A stretch of 64,000 bases of DNA from an uncultured Collinsella sp. Lineage in GTDB: Bacteria; Actinomycetota; Coriobacteriia; Coriobacteriales; Coriobacteriaceae. The notes under the pieces were generated by a model, which saw only the letters and a program-made list of their open reading frames with translations, made no database searches and was not told the origin of the DNA. Positions 48,882 to 57,220 of the stretch are shown here, piece after piece (within the stretch, counting starts at the first letter, position 1; every line of letters begins with the position of its first letter). Location: positions 9,134-73,133 of the forward strand of contig UQIY01000004.1 of NCBI GenBank assembly GCA_900541195.1, in the 5' to 3' direction. Both the position numbers and the translations under genes were made by a program.

Positions 48882-50300
48882 ATGTTTAGAGAAGATTTTT
48901 TATGGGGCGGGGCTCTGGCTGCAAACCAGTGCGAGGGAGGATGGAACGAAGGCGGTCGCGGTTTAGCCAATTCCGACATGCTGCCGTTTGGCGATCAACG
49001 CATGGACGTCATGCGGGGAGACCTTGATCCGCGTGCGTTGGCACCCGACAGCTTCTATCCCGCTCGCAAGGGCATTGATTTTTACCATAGGTACAAGCAG
49101 GATATTGAACTGTTTGCCCAGATGGGTTTTAAATGCCTGCGCTTATCAATCGCCTGGAGCCGCATTTTTCCCAAAGGAGACGAAGCCGAGCCCAATGAAG
49201 AAGGCCTTGCCTTTTACGAGGATGTTTTTAGGACGTGTCGCGCGCATGACATTGAGCCTTTGGTGACGCTCAACCACTATGATGTCCCCATGCATCTCGT
49301 CGATGCGTATGGCGGATGGCGCGATCGCAGGTTGGTCGACCTGTTCGAGCGATATTCGCGTACCGTGTTCGAGCGCTATCGGGGATTGGTCAATTATTGG
49401 CTGACCTTTAACGAGATCAACATCATGACGCAGGCGTGCTTTATGGCGGCGGGGATCATCTTCGAGCAAGGGGAGAATCGCTATGCAACGGTTCACACGG
49501 CCGTGCACCATGTATTGGTTGCGAGCGCCCGTGCGGTCGGGGCGTGTCATGAACTGTGCCCTGGGGCGAAGATCGGTTGCATGCTCAACGCAGGTGTCTT
49601 CTATCCGGCTACATGTGATCCGGACGATGTGCTGGCTGCGCAGGCTGAGAATCGCAGCCATTACATGTTTACCGACGTCCAGGTGCGCGGTGCGTACCCG
49701 AGCTATGTTCTCAAGGAATACGCCCGCCATGGTTTTGAGGTGCCCTATCGGGATGATGACCGCGAAGTACTGGCTGCAAACCTGGTCGATTTCGTCTCGT
49801 TTTCGTATTACTCGACGCGCGTCGCAAAAGCGCATGCGGAAGGTCAGTTCGATTCGAACCTTCTTCGCTCGGCGCCTAATCCGTATCTAAAACAGGAGCC
49901 TTGGGGGAGGTTTATCGACCCCAAAGGGCTGCGCGTCACCATGAATGAAATCTGGGATCGCTATCAAAAGCCGCTGTTCATCGTCGAAAACGGTTTGGGT
50001 GCTCCTGATGTGCCGGAAGATTCGGGTGAAATAGAAGACGACTATCGAGTTGAATACCTGCGGGCCCACATCGAGGCGATGAGGGAGACCGTCGAGCTCG
50101 ACGGGGTGGAACTCATGGGATATACCTGTTGGGGCCCGATCGATTTGGTTTCGGTCGCCACAGGACAGATGCGTAAGCGCTACGGGTTTATCTATGTCGA
50201 TCGAGACGATAGCGGTGCGGGCTCGTTTGAGAGACGTAAAAAGAAAAGCTTCGAATGGTACCGACGCGTAATAGCAAGCAATGGCGAAGACCTTGCGTAA
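48882..50300 (+). CDS. 6-phospho-beta-glucosidase, GH1 family (operon copy)
   Basis: A 472-residue enzyme. The ATG at 48882 was chosen because GAAAGGA precedes it and MFREDFLWGGALAANQCEG is the family N-terminus. The acid/base is E178 (TFNEIN) and the nucleophile E369 (IVENGLGAPD). The C-terminus has the GH1 6-phospho-type ending KKKSFEWYRRVIASNGEDLA. It hydrolyses 6-phospho-beta-glucosides delivered by the adjacent PTS permease, giving glucose 6-phosphate and an aglycone or glucose. It is about 60% alike by eye to the second GH1 protein at 58210, which has no PTS neighbour. Control is through the upstream antiterminator. Confidence 0.93.
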   Translation: MFREDFLWGGALAANQCEGGWNEGGRGLANSDMLPFGDQRMDVMRGDLDPRALAPDSFYPARKGIDFYHRYKQDIELFAQMGFKCLRLSIAWSRIFPKGDEAEPNEEGLAFYEDVFRTCRAHDIEPLVTLNHYDVPMHLVDAYGGWRDRRLVDLFERYSRTVFERYRGLVNYWLTFNEINIMTQACFMAAGIIFEQGENRYATVHTAVHHVLVASARAVGACHELCPGAKIGCMLNAGVFYPATCDPDDVLAAQAENRSHYMFTDVQVRGAYPSYVLKEYARHGFEVPYRDDDREVLAANLVDFVSFSYYSTRVAKAHAEGQFDSNLLRSAPNPYLKQEPWGRFIDPKGLRVTMNEIWDRYQKPLFIVENGLGAPDVPEDSGEIEDDYRVEYLRAHIEAMRETVELDGVELMGYTCWGPIDLVSVATGQMRKRYGFIYVDRDDSGAGSFERRKKKSFEWYRRVIASNGEDLA

Positions 50301-50353
50301 TAACGTTAAGATGGACAAATGCGCCCGTTGGGGGAATAGTCGTGCCACTTCGC

Positions 50354-50400
50354 TTGACAACAGGCTAAACTAGCTAATAAACATTTACTATTCTGTTTAG
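50354..50400 (+). promoter_or_regulatory. Promoter and candidate operator of the LacI-family gene
   Basis: TTGACA at 50354-50359 with TAATAA at 50375 (15-base spacing, short). An inverted pair CTAAAC (50365-50370) and GTTTAG (50395-50400) and the word AAACATTTACTA (from 50379) overlap it. AAACATTTA(C/G)TA recurs upstream of the sugar isomerase gene (51682), so both may be operators of the regulator encoded at 50483. Confidence 0.5.
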
Positions 50401-50482
50401 ATTGAATTTGCGGTCGTTTAGTTGCCGAGCCACGGGGCGGTCAAGCCACGATGCTCGGCCGCGACCGATGCTAGGGGGAACG

Positions 50483-51493
50483 ATGGCTAAAGCAAGCGTC
50501 CGCGAGATCAGCCGCATTACCGGCTTTTCGCCCGCAACCGTGTCCAACGCGCTCAACCGCAAGCGCAGCGTGAGCGAGGAGACCGCCAAGGTCATCCTGG
50601 AGTGCGCGCAGTCGCTTGGCTATCAGCAGTCGACGCAGCTCGAGAGCATCCAGTTTGTGCTTGCGCGCAAGACGGGCGCCATCCTGGACGAGAGCACCTT
50701 CCATCCCGCGGTCATCGAGGGCGTGGAGCGCCAGGCGCGTCGCCACGGCATGAGCACGAGCTTTGTCTCGCTCGACTTTAGCGACCTGGACGCCGTGCGC
50801 CCGCAGGTCGAGGGCCTGATCGCCGACCCGTCGGCCGCCATCGTGCTGATGGGCACCGAGCTGGGCGAGGAGGACTACGCCCTGTTCGCCGACGCTGCCG
50901 CCCACCTGATTGTGCTCGACGGCTGGAGCGATCGCCAGTACTTCGATGCCGTAGTCATCGCCAACACCGATTCGGTGCTGCGTGCCGTGGATTACCTTAT
51001 CGAGAAAGGCCACAGGCAAATCGGCTATCTGGCGGGCGACCTTCGGATCCGCAACTTTAAGGACCGCGAGCGCGGCTATCGCCAAGCGCTTGAGGACGCG
51101 GGCCTCGAGGCCAATCCGGCATGGCGTGTCACGTTGGGCACCACGCTCGAGGGTGCCTATCGCGACATGGGCGTGTGGCTCGACAACGTCTCGCGCGACG
51201 ATCTGCCGACGGCTTTCTTTGCCGAGAACGACGTGCTCGCCGTGGGCGCCATGCGCGCGTTCAACGAGCACGGTATTCGCGTGCCCGAGGATGTCTCGAT
51301 CATCGGCTTTGACGACCTGTCTTTGGGCGCCTTCTCCAACCCGCCGCTCACCACGGTGCATGTTCCCAAGCACGAGGTGGGCGAGATCGCGGTGCGTCGC
51401 CTGGTGGGCAACATCCGCAACCCCAAGAGCTATACCTGCAAGACGGCCGTGTCGACCTACTTTGTCGAGCGCCAGAGCGTGTGCGAGATCTAG
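50483..51493 (+). CDS. LacI-family transcriptional regulator
   Basis: A 336-residue repressor; ATG at 50483 with AGGGGG upstream. The N-terminal HTH is typical (VREISRITGFSPATVSNALN), with the hinge helix region around residues 45-60. The periplasmic-binding-like sensor domain (about 65-330) includes HRQIGYLAGDLRIRNFKDRE, PTAFFAENDVLAVGAMRAFN and DVSIIGFDDL. It ends 258 bases before the sugar isomerase - transketolase genes, and shared operator-like words upstream of both suggest it controls itself and that operon. The inducer is not evident. Confidence 0.9.
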   Translation: MAKASVREISRITGFSPATVSNALNRKRSVSEETAKVILECAQSLGYQQSTQLESIQFVLARKTGAILDESTFHPAVIEGVERQARRHGMSTSFVSLDFSDLDAVRPQVEGLIADPSAAIVLMGTELGEEDYALFADAAAHLIVLDGWSDRQYFDAVVIANTDSVLRAVDYLIEKGHRQIGYLAGDLRIRNFKDRERGYRQALEDAGLEANPAWRVTLGTTLEGAYRDMGVWLDNVSRDDLPTAFFAENDVLAVGAMRAFNEHGIRVPEDVSIIGFDDLSLGAFSNPPLTTVHVPKHEVGEIAVRRLVGNIRNPKSYTCKTAVSTYFVERQSVCEI

Positions 51494-51559
51494 GCGAAGA
51501 AAACGCCGGGGCGCAGGGCGGCAAAGCTCGCTAAGGCAGCCATATCTAACGCTACTAAG

Positions 51560-51585
51560 AGAGGGTCCTTCGGGGCCCTCTTTTT
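51560..51585 (+). terminator. Intrinsic terminator after the LacI gene
   Basis: Stem AGAGGGTCC with GGGCCCTCT (one G-U) capped by a TTCG tetraloop and followed by a T-run. Confidence 0.9.
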
Positions 51586-51640
51586 GTTTCCCTTGTATGT
51601 TCAGTTTGTTTACATACCGTTTAGGCTGATTTCTCTACCG

Positions 51641-51725
51641 TTTACGGGACTTTCGCGCTAGACTATTAAACAAAAGAGTAAAACATTTAGTAAACAGAAC
51701 AAAACGAAACATGCGTCTGTTTACT
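51641..51725 (+). promoter_or_regulatory. Promoter and operators of the isomerase - transketolase operon
   Basis: TTTACG (51641-51646) and TATTAA (51664-51669) with a 17-base spacer form a likely promoter. Downstream, AGTAAACAG (51689-51697) and CTGTTTACT (51717-51725) make a perfect 9-bp inverted pair, and AAACATTTAGTA (51681-51692) matches the word upstream of the LacI gene. The region from 51605 contains several GTTTAC words, as expected for a LacI-type operator cluster. Confidence 0.55.
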
Positions 51726-51751
51726 GAACATGTGATTAGGGGAGGACGTAC

Positions 51752-53152
51752 ATGGACAAGATCAAGCTCGGCTTTGTGCCCACGCGCCGCAGCATCTTTA
51801 GCGCGCCGGACGCAATCAAGTATCGCGGCCTGACGGCTGATCGCCTGCGCGAGATCGGCGTCGACATCGTGGATATCGACGACATCAATGAAGAGAGCCT
51901 GCTGTTCGACGACAGCCATATCGAGCCCATCGTCAAGAAATTCCGCGCCGAGGGCGTCGATGGCATTATGCTGTGCCACGCCAACTTTGGCACCGAGTAC
52001 GTTTGCGCTCGCCTTGCCCGCGAGCTCGGTCTACCCGTACTGCTGTGGGGTCCGCGCGACGAGCGCCCCGAGCCCGACGGCACACGCCTGCGCGATAGCC
52101 AGTGCGGCCTGTTCGCCACCGGCAAGGTCCTGCGCCGCTTCCAGGTTCCCTTCACCTACATGACCAACTGCCGCCTGACCGACCCCGAGTTCGAGCGCGG
52201 CGTTTGGGACTTTTTGGCCGTTTGCAACGTGGTCAAGACCTTCAAGCACACCCGCATCCTGCAGATGGCCACCCGTCCGTTCGACTTCTGGTCGATCATG
52301 TGCAACGAGGGCGAGCTGCTCGAGAAGTTCAACATCCAGCTTTCGCCTATCCCCATGACCGAACTTGTCCAGGCTGTGCGCGACGCCCAGGCCGACGAGC
52401 AGGCCATGGCCGCCATGCTTGCCCACATCAACGACAGCTTTGAGATCTGCATCCCCGAGGACAAGGTCCCCGCGGTCGCCGGTCTTGCCATCGCCATGAA
52501 GCGCTTGGTCGAGAAGTATGGCTGCAACGCCGGTGCCATTCAGTGCTGGAACGCTCTGCAGGACGAGCTGGGCATTATGCCCTGCGCCGCCAACGCCATC
52601 CTCAACGAGATGGGCATTCCTATCGTATGCGAGACCGATATCCACGGCGCCATCACCGCGCTGATGGTCGAGGCCGCCGACCTGGGCCGTCACCGCGGCA
52701 TGTTCGCCGACTGGACCGTGCGCCATCCCGATAACGAGAACGGCGAGCTGCTGCAGCATTGCGGCCCCTGGCCCTGCAGCTGCGCGGCCGTCAAGCCCAA
52801 GCTCACCTACCCGCTGGCTTTCGATCACCCCGGCGCGCTGACGGCCGAGGCCAAGCACGGCGACCTCACCCTTGCCCGCTTTGACGGTGACAACGGCGAG
52901 TACTCGCTGCTACTGGGCAACGCCCGCGGCATCGACGGCCCGGCCGGCATGGGCACCTACCTGTGGGTCGAGGTCGACAACCTCAAGCGCCTCGAGGCCA
53001 AGATCGTCGAGGGTCCCTACATCCACCACTGCGTCGCCATTCACGCCAACGTGGTGCCGGTGCTCTATGAGGCGTGCAAGTACATCGGCATTGCCCCCGA
53101 CTTATACGACCCGATTGAAGAAGACGTCAAAGCCTACCTGCGAGGAGAGTAG
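51752..53152 (+). CDS. L-fucose/L-arabinose isomerase-family protein
   Basis: A 466-residue protein of the fucose-isomerase fold. Recognisable pieces are the Rossmann-like N-terminus (IKLGFVPTRRSIFSAPDA), GVDGIMLCHANFGTEYVCAR, a conserved AIQCWNALQDELGIMPCAAN segment with an AILNEMGIPIVCETDIHGAI core, and a C-terminal barrel with GPWPCSC and HHCVAIHANVV. The family turns aldoses into ketoses; the exact sugar cannot be read. The paired transketolase halves follow 2 bases and then directly, so the product probably enters the pentose phosphate route. The promoter region carries LacI-type operators. AGGGGAGGA precedes the ATG. Confidence 0.75.
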   Translation: MDKIKLGFVPTRRSIFSAPDAIKYRGLTADRLREIGVDIVDIDDINEESLLFDDSHIEPIVKKFRAEGVDGIMLCHANFGTEYVCARLARELGLPVLLWGPRDERPEPDGTRLRDSQCGLFATGKVLRRFQVPFTYMTNCRLTDPEFERGVWDFLAVCNVVKTFKHTRILQMATRPFDFWSIMCNEGELLEKFNIQLSPIPMTELVQAVRDAQADEQAMAAMLAHINDSFEICIPEDKVPAVAGLAIAMKRLVEKYGCNAGAIQCWNALQDELGIMPCAANAILNEMGIPIVCETDIHGAITALMVEAADLGRHRGMFADWTVRHPDNENGELLQHCGPWPCSCAAVKPKLTYPLAFDHPGALTAEAKHGDLTLARFDGDNGEYSLLLGNARGIDGPAGMGTYLWVEVDNLKRLEAKIVEGPYIHHCVAIHANVVPVLYEACKYIGIAPDLYDPIEEDVKAYLRGE

Positions 53153-53154
53153 AA

Positions 53155-53991
53155 ATGGCAACTATCGAAGAGCTTGAGTCCCTGCGTTGGGACCTTCGCC
53201 GCGATTGCGTCGATATCATCATGGCTGGCGCCGGCGGCCACATCGGCGGCGACATGTCGGTGATTGACGCCCTCATGACCCTCTATGCCAACCACCTCAA
53301 CATTTCGCCCGAGACCGTCGACGATCCCAACCGCGACCGCTTCGTGCTCTCTAAGGGCCACGCCATGGAGGCTTACTACGCGGTGCTCTGCCACGAGGGC
53401 TATCTTGACCCCGACGACGTCAAGGCCCGCTTCTCCAAGTTCGGCAGCCCCTACATCGGCCACCCCAACAACAAGCTCAAGGGCATCGAGATGAACTCGG
53501 GCTCGCTGGGTCACGGCCTGCCCGTGGCCGTGGGCATGGCGCTCGCCGGCAAGATGGACGGCCGCGACTATCGCGTCTACACCATCATGGGCGACGGCGA
53601 GCTTGCCGAGGGCTCGGTCTGGGAGGGCGCCATGAGCGGCGGCAACTACCAGCTCGATAACCTGTGCGCGCTCGTGGACCGCAACCGCCTGCAGATCAGC
53701 GGCAGCACCGAGGACGTTATGAAGCAGGACTCGCAGGAGGAGCGCTGGGCAGCCTTCGGATGGAACGTGCTCTCCATTCCGGGCAACGACGTCCGGGCCA
53801 TCGACGCCGCGCTGACGCTTGCGGCCGAGACCTGCGGCAAGCCCACGGTCATCATCCTCAACACGGTGAAGGGCTATGGCTCGCCTGTTATGGAGGACAA
53901 GGCCGCCTGGCATCATCACCTGCCCAATGATGAGGAATATGCCCAGATCATCGCCGATTTCGCTGCCCATAAGGAGGCCATCAATGGCTAA
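53155..53991 (+). CDS. Transketolase, N-terminal half
   Basis: A 278-residue thiamine-diphosphate-binding subunit. It has the family start (SLRWDLRRDCVDIIMAGAGG), KGHAMEAYYAVL, the SLGHGLPVAVGMALAGK segment and the ThDP motif GDGELAEGSVWEGAMSGGNYQLDN. It ends after ...IIADFAAHKEAING, about where the Pyr domain would begin. The C-terminal half is the next gene, overlapping by 8 bases. Split transketolases are common in anaerobes, and this pair may be dedicated to the sugar handled by the operon rather than being the housekeeping enzyme. Confidence 0.9.
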   Translation: MATIEELESLRWDLRRDCVDIIMAGAGGHIGGDMSVIDALMTLYANHLNISPETVDDPNRDRFVLSKGHAMEAYYAVLCHEGYLDPDDVKARFSKFGSPYIGHPNNKLKGIEMNSGSLGHGLPVAVGMALAGKMDGRDYRVYTIMGDGELAEGSVWEGAMSGGNYQLDNLCALVDRNRLQISGSTEDVMKQDSQEERWAAFGWNVLSIPGNDVRAIDAALTLAAETCGKPTVIILNTVKGYGSPVMEDKAAWHHHLPNDEEYAQIIADFAAHKEAING

Positions 53992-54925
53992 CAAGATCGC
54001 CAATCGCAAGGTTATCTGCGACACGCTGCTCGAGGCCGCGAAGACCGATAAGGATATCGTCGTCCTGTGCTCCGACTCCCGCGGCTCCGCATCGCTCACG
54101 CCGTTCTTTGATCAGTATCCCCAGCAGTCCGTCGAGGTCGGCATTGCCGAGCAGGACCTGGTGAGCATCGCTGCCGGCATGGCTTCGTGCGGCAAGAAGG
54201 CCTGGGCCGCCTCGCCGGCGTCCTTTGTGACCACGCGCTCGTATGAGCAGTGCAAGGTCGACGTTTCGTACTCCAACACCAACGTCAAGCTCATCGGCAT
54301 CTCGGGCGGCGTGTCCTACGGCGCTTTGGGCATGAGCCATCACTCCGCGCAGGATATCGCCGCCATGAGCGCGATTCCCAACATGCGCGTGTATCTGCCG
54401 AGCGACCGCTTCCAGACCGCCGAGCTCGTGCGGGCCCTGGTCGCCGATAACAAACCGGCCTACATCCGCGTGGGCCGCAACCCGGTCGAGGACGTGTACA
54501 CCGAGGACGAGTGCCCGTTCCAGATGGATCGCGCCACCTGGGTACGCCGCGGCACCGATGTGACGCTCGTCGCTACCGGCGAGATGGTCCGCCATGCCGT
54601 GGACGCTGCCGACCTGCTGGCCGAGCAGGGCATCTCGGCAACGGTACTCGACATGTACTGCGTCAAGCCGCTCGACGCCGAGGCCGTGATTGAGGCCGCC
54701 GGTGCCACGCGCGCCGTCGTGACCGTCGAGGAGCACAGCCCCTTCGGCGGTCTAGGCTCTATGGTCGCGCAGGTGGTGGGCGAGCATTGCCCGCGTCCGG
54801 TCAAGTGTCTCTCCCTGCCCGACGCGCCGGTCATCACTGGCACGAGCCCCGAGGTCTTTGCACACTACGGTCTGACGGGTGTCGGAATCGCCAAGACCGT
54901 TGCCGAGTTCCTGCCCGCAGAGTAA
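53984..54925 (+). CDS. Transketolase, C-terminal half
   Basis: A 313-residue subunit started at the ATG at 53984, inside the end of the previous gene (ATGGCTAA overlap). It contains the pyrimidine-binding domain (VEVGIAEQDLVSIAAGMASC with the catalytic Glu), SHHSAQDIAAMSAIPNMRVY, and the C-terminal domain (TWVRRGTDVTLVATGEMVRH; VVTVEEHSPFGGLGSMVAQV). With the N-half it forms the active heterodimeric transketolase that moves two-carbon units between sugar phosphates. A 16-bp palindrome follows 3 bases after its stop. Confidence 0.9.
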   Translation: MANKIANRKVICDTLLEAAKTDKDIVVLCSDSRGSASLTPFFDQYPQQSVEVGIAEQDLVSIAAGMASCGKKAWAASPASFVTTRSYEQCKVDVSYSNTNVKLIGISGGVSYGALGMSHHSAQDIAAMSAIPNMRVYLPSDRFQTAELVRALVADNKPAYIRVGRNPVEDVYTEDECPFQMDRATWVRRGTDVTLVATGEMVRHAVDAADLLAEQGISATVLDMYCVKPLDAEAVIEAAGATRAVVTVEEHSPFGGLGSMVAQVVGEHCPRPVKCLSLPDAPVITGTSPEVFAHYGLTGVGIAKTVAEFLPAE

Positions 54926-54928
54926 CTG

Positions 54929-54963
54929 GAATGTGACAAAGGGACCGTCCCTTTGTCACATTC
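54929..54963. repeat. GTCCC-type perfect palindrome
   Basis: Arms GAATGTGACAAAGGGA (54929-54944) and TCCCTTTGTCACATTC (54948-54963) are perfect around CCG. It lies between the transketolase and kinase genes. It shares the GTCCC apex with the hairpins at 26155, 29665, 38179 and 58019, but the arm differs. Confidence 0.85.
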
Positions 54964-54981
54964 GTTTTGAAAGGGGTGGCC

Positions 54982-56472
54982 ATGGGCCGCTACATCATCG
55001 GAATCGATCAATCCACGCAGGGCACCAAGGCGCTGCTGGTGGACGAGGGCGGCCATTTGATTCATCGTGCCGACCGTTCGCATCGCCAGATTGTCAACGA
55101 GGCCGGCTGGGTGAGCCATGATCCGGCCGAGATTGCCACCAATGTGCTGGCCGTGACGCGTGCCGTGGTGGAGGAGACCGGGGTCGATCCGGCCGACGTC
55201 GCCGGCATCGGCATCTCCAACCAGCGCGAGACCACCGTTGCCTGGAACCGCACGACGGGCGAGCCGCTGTGCGACGCCGTGGTGTGGCAGTGCGCCCGCG
55301 CCCGCGAGCTGTGCGACGAGCTGACCGCGCGCGAGGGTGTGGCCGAGCTGGTGCGCGACACGACGGGTCTGGTGCTCTCGCCCTACTATCCGGCGGGCAA
55401 GATGGCCTGGATCCTTGCGAACGTTCCCGCTGCTGCCGAGGCCGCGGCGGCAGGCGAGCTGTGCCTGGGCACCATCGATGCCTGGGTGGTCTGGACGCTC
55501 ACGGGCGGCGCGGAGTTTCGCTGCGACTGGTCCAATGCCAGCCGCACGCAGCTCTTTGACCTGCGCCGTGGCTGCTGGAGCGAGCCGGTGTGCGAGGCCT
55601 TTGGCGTCGACGTGGCCTGCCTGCCGCAGGTGACCGATTCCGATGGCCTGTTCGGCATGACGGATCTGGGCGGCTTTTTGCCGGCGCCCGTGCCCATTCA
55701 CGGCGTGCTGGGCGACAGCCACGCGGCCTTGTTCGCGCAGGGCTGCCACAGCCGCGGTATGGCTAAGGCGACCTATGGCACCGGCAGCTCGGTCATGATG
55801 AACGTCGGCGACGAGTTCGTTGCCAGCTCGCACGGGCTTTCGAGCTCGCTCGCATGGCGCATGGACGGCGTGACCGAGTACGTGCTCGAGGGCAACGTGA
55901 GCTACGCCGGCGCCGTCAAGACGTGGCTGCGCGACGATCTGGAGCTCATCAATAACCCCGAGGAGGTTACCGACCTGTGCTACGCCGCCAATCCGGCGAG
56001 CCGCGTCTACTTTGTGCCGGCGTTTACCGGTTTGGGCGCGCCGCACTGGGCGAGTGACGCCGAGGGCTGTGTCTTTGGCATGACACGCACCACGGGTCGC
56101 GCGGAGTTCGTGAAGGCCGCCGACGAGTCGATCGCCTATCAGATTTTTGACGTGATCGATGCGATGGTCGAGGATTCGGGCGCGGCGCTGGCCGAGCTTC
56201 GTGTTGACGGCGGTCCCACGCGCGACGCGTACCTGATGCAGTTTGAGAGCGACTTGGTTGGCTCGCCCATCCGCATCGCGAGCAACGATGAGATGAGCGG
56301 CCTGGGTGCGGCCTGGGCCTGCGGTATCGCGCTGGGCATGTACGCGCGCGATGTCGTCGACGTCTACGGCGCCCGCGGCATCGTGGAGCCCGTGATGCCC
56401 GCTGACGAGCGAGCCAAAAAGATCGCCGGCTGGCGCCACGCGGTAGCCGCGACTATCTCGTACACGGCCTAG
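54982..56472 (+). CDS. FGGY-family carbohydrate kinase, glycerol-kinase-like
   Basis: A 496-residue kinase; ATG at 54982 with AAAGGGG upstream. Domain I has IIGIDQSTQGTKALLVDEGG and SNQRETTVAWNRTTGEPLCD, the latter close to the glycerol kinase signature. Domain II has GVLGDSHAALFAQG, ATYGTGSSVMMNVG, FTGLGAPHWASDAEG and a C-terminal DGGPTRDAYLMQF. The position next to the isomerase and transketolase genes would favour a ketose kinase (xylulose- or ribulose-type), while the signature favours glycerol. The two readings cannot be separated by eye. The palindrome at 54929 stands between it and the upstream genes, so it may be partly uncoupled. Confidence 0.8.
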   Translation: MGRYIIGIDQSTQGTKALLVDEGGHLIHRADRSHRQIVNEAGWVSHDPAEIATNVLAVTRAVVEETGVDPADVAGIGISNQRETTVAWNRTTGEPLCDAVVWQCARARELCDELTAREGVAELVRDTTGLVLSPYYPAGKMAWILANVPAAAEAAAAGELCLGTIDAWVVWTLTGGAEFRCDWSNASRTQLFDLRRGCWSEPVCEAFGVDVACLPQVTDSDGLFGMTDLGGFLPAPVPIHGVLGDSHAALFAQGCHSRGMAKATYGTGSSVMMNVGDEFVASSHGLSSSLAWRMDGVTEYVLEGNVSYAGAVKTWLRDDLELINNPEEVTDLCYAANPASRVYFVPAFTGLGAPHWASDAEGCVFGMTRTTGRAEFVKAADESIAYQIFDVIDAMVEDSGAALAELRVDGGPTRDAYLMQFESDLVGSPIRIASNDEMSGLGAAWACGIALGMYARDVVDVYGARGIVEPVMPADERAKKIAGWRHAVAATISYTA

Positions 56473-56498
56473 GCGGCTGCGCGGCGTCCAGACAGCTC

Positions 56499-56574
56499 AT
56501 TTGGGATGGGGCTTTTTTGACTGGTATGATTGGTGCGACCATTCGAACCAGCTAAAAGAGCCCTGTCCCAATTT
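56499..56574. repeat. Long imperfect hairpin between the kinase and luxS
   Basis: TTTGGGATGGGGCTTTTTT (from 56500) pairs with AAAAGAGCCCTGTCCCAA (from 56554) with few mismatches; inner stems CTGGT/ACCAG and GGT/ACC continue it. The upper strand ends in six T, so it can act as a terminator for the kinase. It also contains a possible luxS promoter (TTGGGA at 56501, TATGAT at 56525, 18-base spacer). The right arm contains GTCCC. Confidence 0.65.
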
Positions 56575-56594
56575 GACTACCGAGAGGATCTGCC

Positions 56595-57083
56595 ATGGAG
56601 CGTATCGCGAGCTTTTCCGTTGACCATCTGCTGCTCGAGCCCGGCGTGTATGTGAGCCGCATCGACCGCGATCCGGCGACCGGTGCCGCCGTCACTACTT
56701 TTGATCTGCGCCTGACCACACCCAACAAGGAGCCGGTCATGAACACGGCCGAGTGCCACACCATCGAGCACCTGGGTGCGACGTTTCTTCGCAACCATGC
56801 CGAATGGTCGAGCCGCATTGTCTACTTTGGTCCCATGGGCTGTCGCACGGGCTTTTACCTGGTTGTCTTTGGTGAGCTGACGAGCGAGGAGATCTTGCCG
56901 CTCGTGCGCGAGCTGTTCGAGTTTGTCGCTGGCTTTGAGGGCGATGTCCCCGGTGCCGCTCCCGAGGAGTGCGGCAACTACCTGGACCAGAACCTTCCCA
57001 TGGCAAACTGGCTCGCGCGCCGCTATCTCGACCGCGACCTGGACGGGATCGACGAGGCGCACCTGCACTATCAGCAGGCATAA
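56595..57083 (+). CDS. luxS: S-ribosylhomocysteine lyase LuxS
   Basis: A 162-residue enzyme that splits S-ribosylhomocysteine to homocysteine and the AI-2 precursor DPD, in the activated methyl cycle. The metal site is complete: H55 and H59 in HTIEH with the catalytic E58, and C126 in EECGNY. The catalytic cysteine is C83 in GPMGCRTGFY. Length is normal. GAGAGGA lies before the ATG. It is monocistronic, with a terminator 32 bases after the stop; no pfs (methylthioadenosine nucleosidase) gene is adjacent. Confidence 0.95.
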   Translation: MERIASFSVDHLLLEPGVYVSRIDRDPATGAAVTTFDLRLTTPNKEPVMNTAECHTIEHLGATFLRNHAEWSSRIVYFGPMGCRTGFYLVVFGELTSEEILPLVRELFEFVAGFEGDVPGAAPEECGNYLDQNLPMANWLARRYLDRDLDGIDEAHLHYQQA

Positions 57084-57114
57084 GGCTGCTCGCAGGAATA
57101 TCGTTTGTACCAGA

Positions 57115-57146
57115 AGCGTCTCCGCTCTTTTGCGGGGGCGCTTTTT
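57115..57146 (+). terminator. Intrinsic terminator after luxS
   Basis: Arms AGCGTCTCCGC and GCGGGGGCGCT pair with two G-U, followed by five T. Confidence 0.85.
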
Positions 57147-57185
57147 CATGCCGAGTGCTCAAAACAGGAAGATATTGTTCTAGAA

Positions 57186-57211
57186 TGTTCGTACTGTCAC
57201 ATAAACGAACA
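57186..57211 (+). promoter_or_regulatory. Candidate operator before the DUF4867 gene
   Basis: TGTTCGT (57186-57192) and ACGAACA (57205-57211) form a perfect inverted pair with 12 bases between, directly after a TAGAAT -10-like box (57181-57186) and 9 bases before the ATG. A repressor bound here would block initiation. The regulator is not known. Confidence 0.5.
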
Positions 57212-57220
57212 GGAGCGAAC

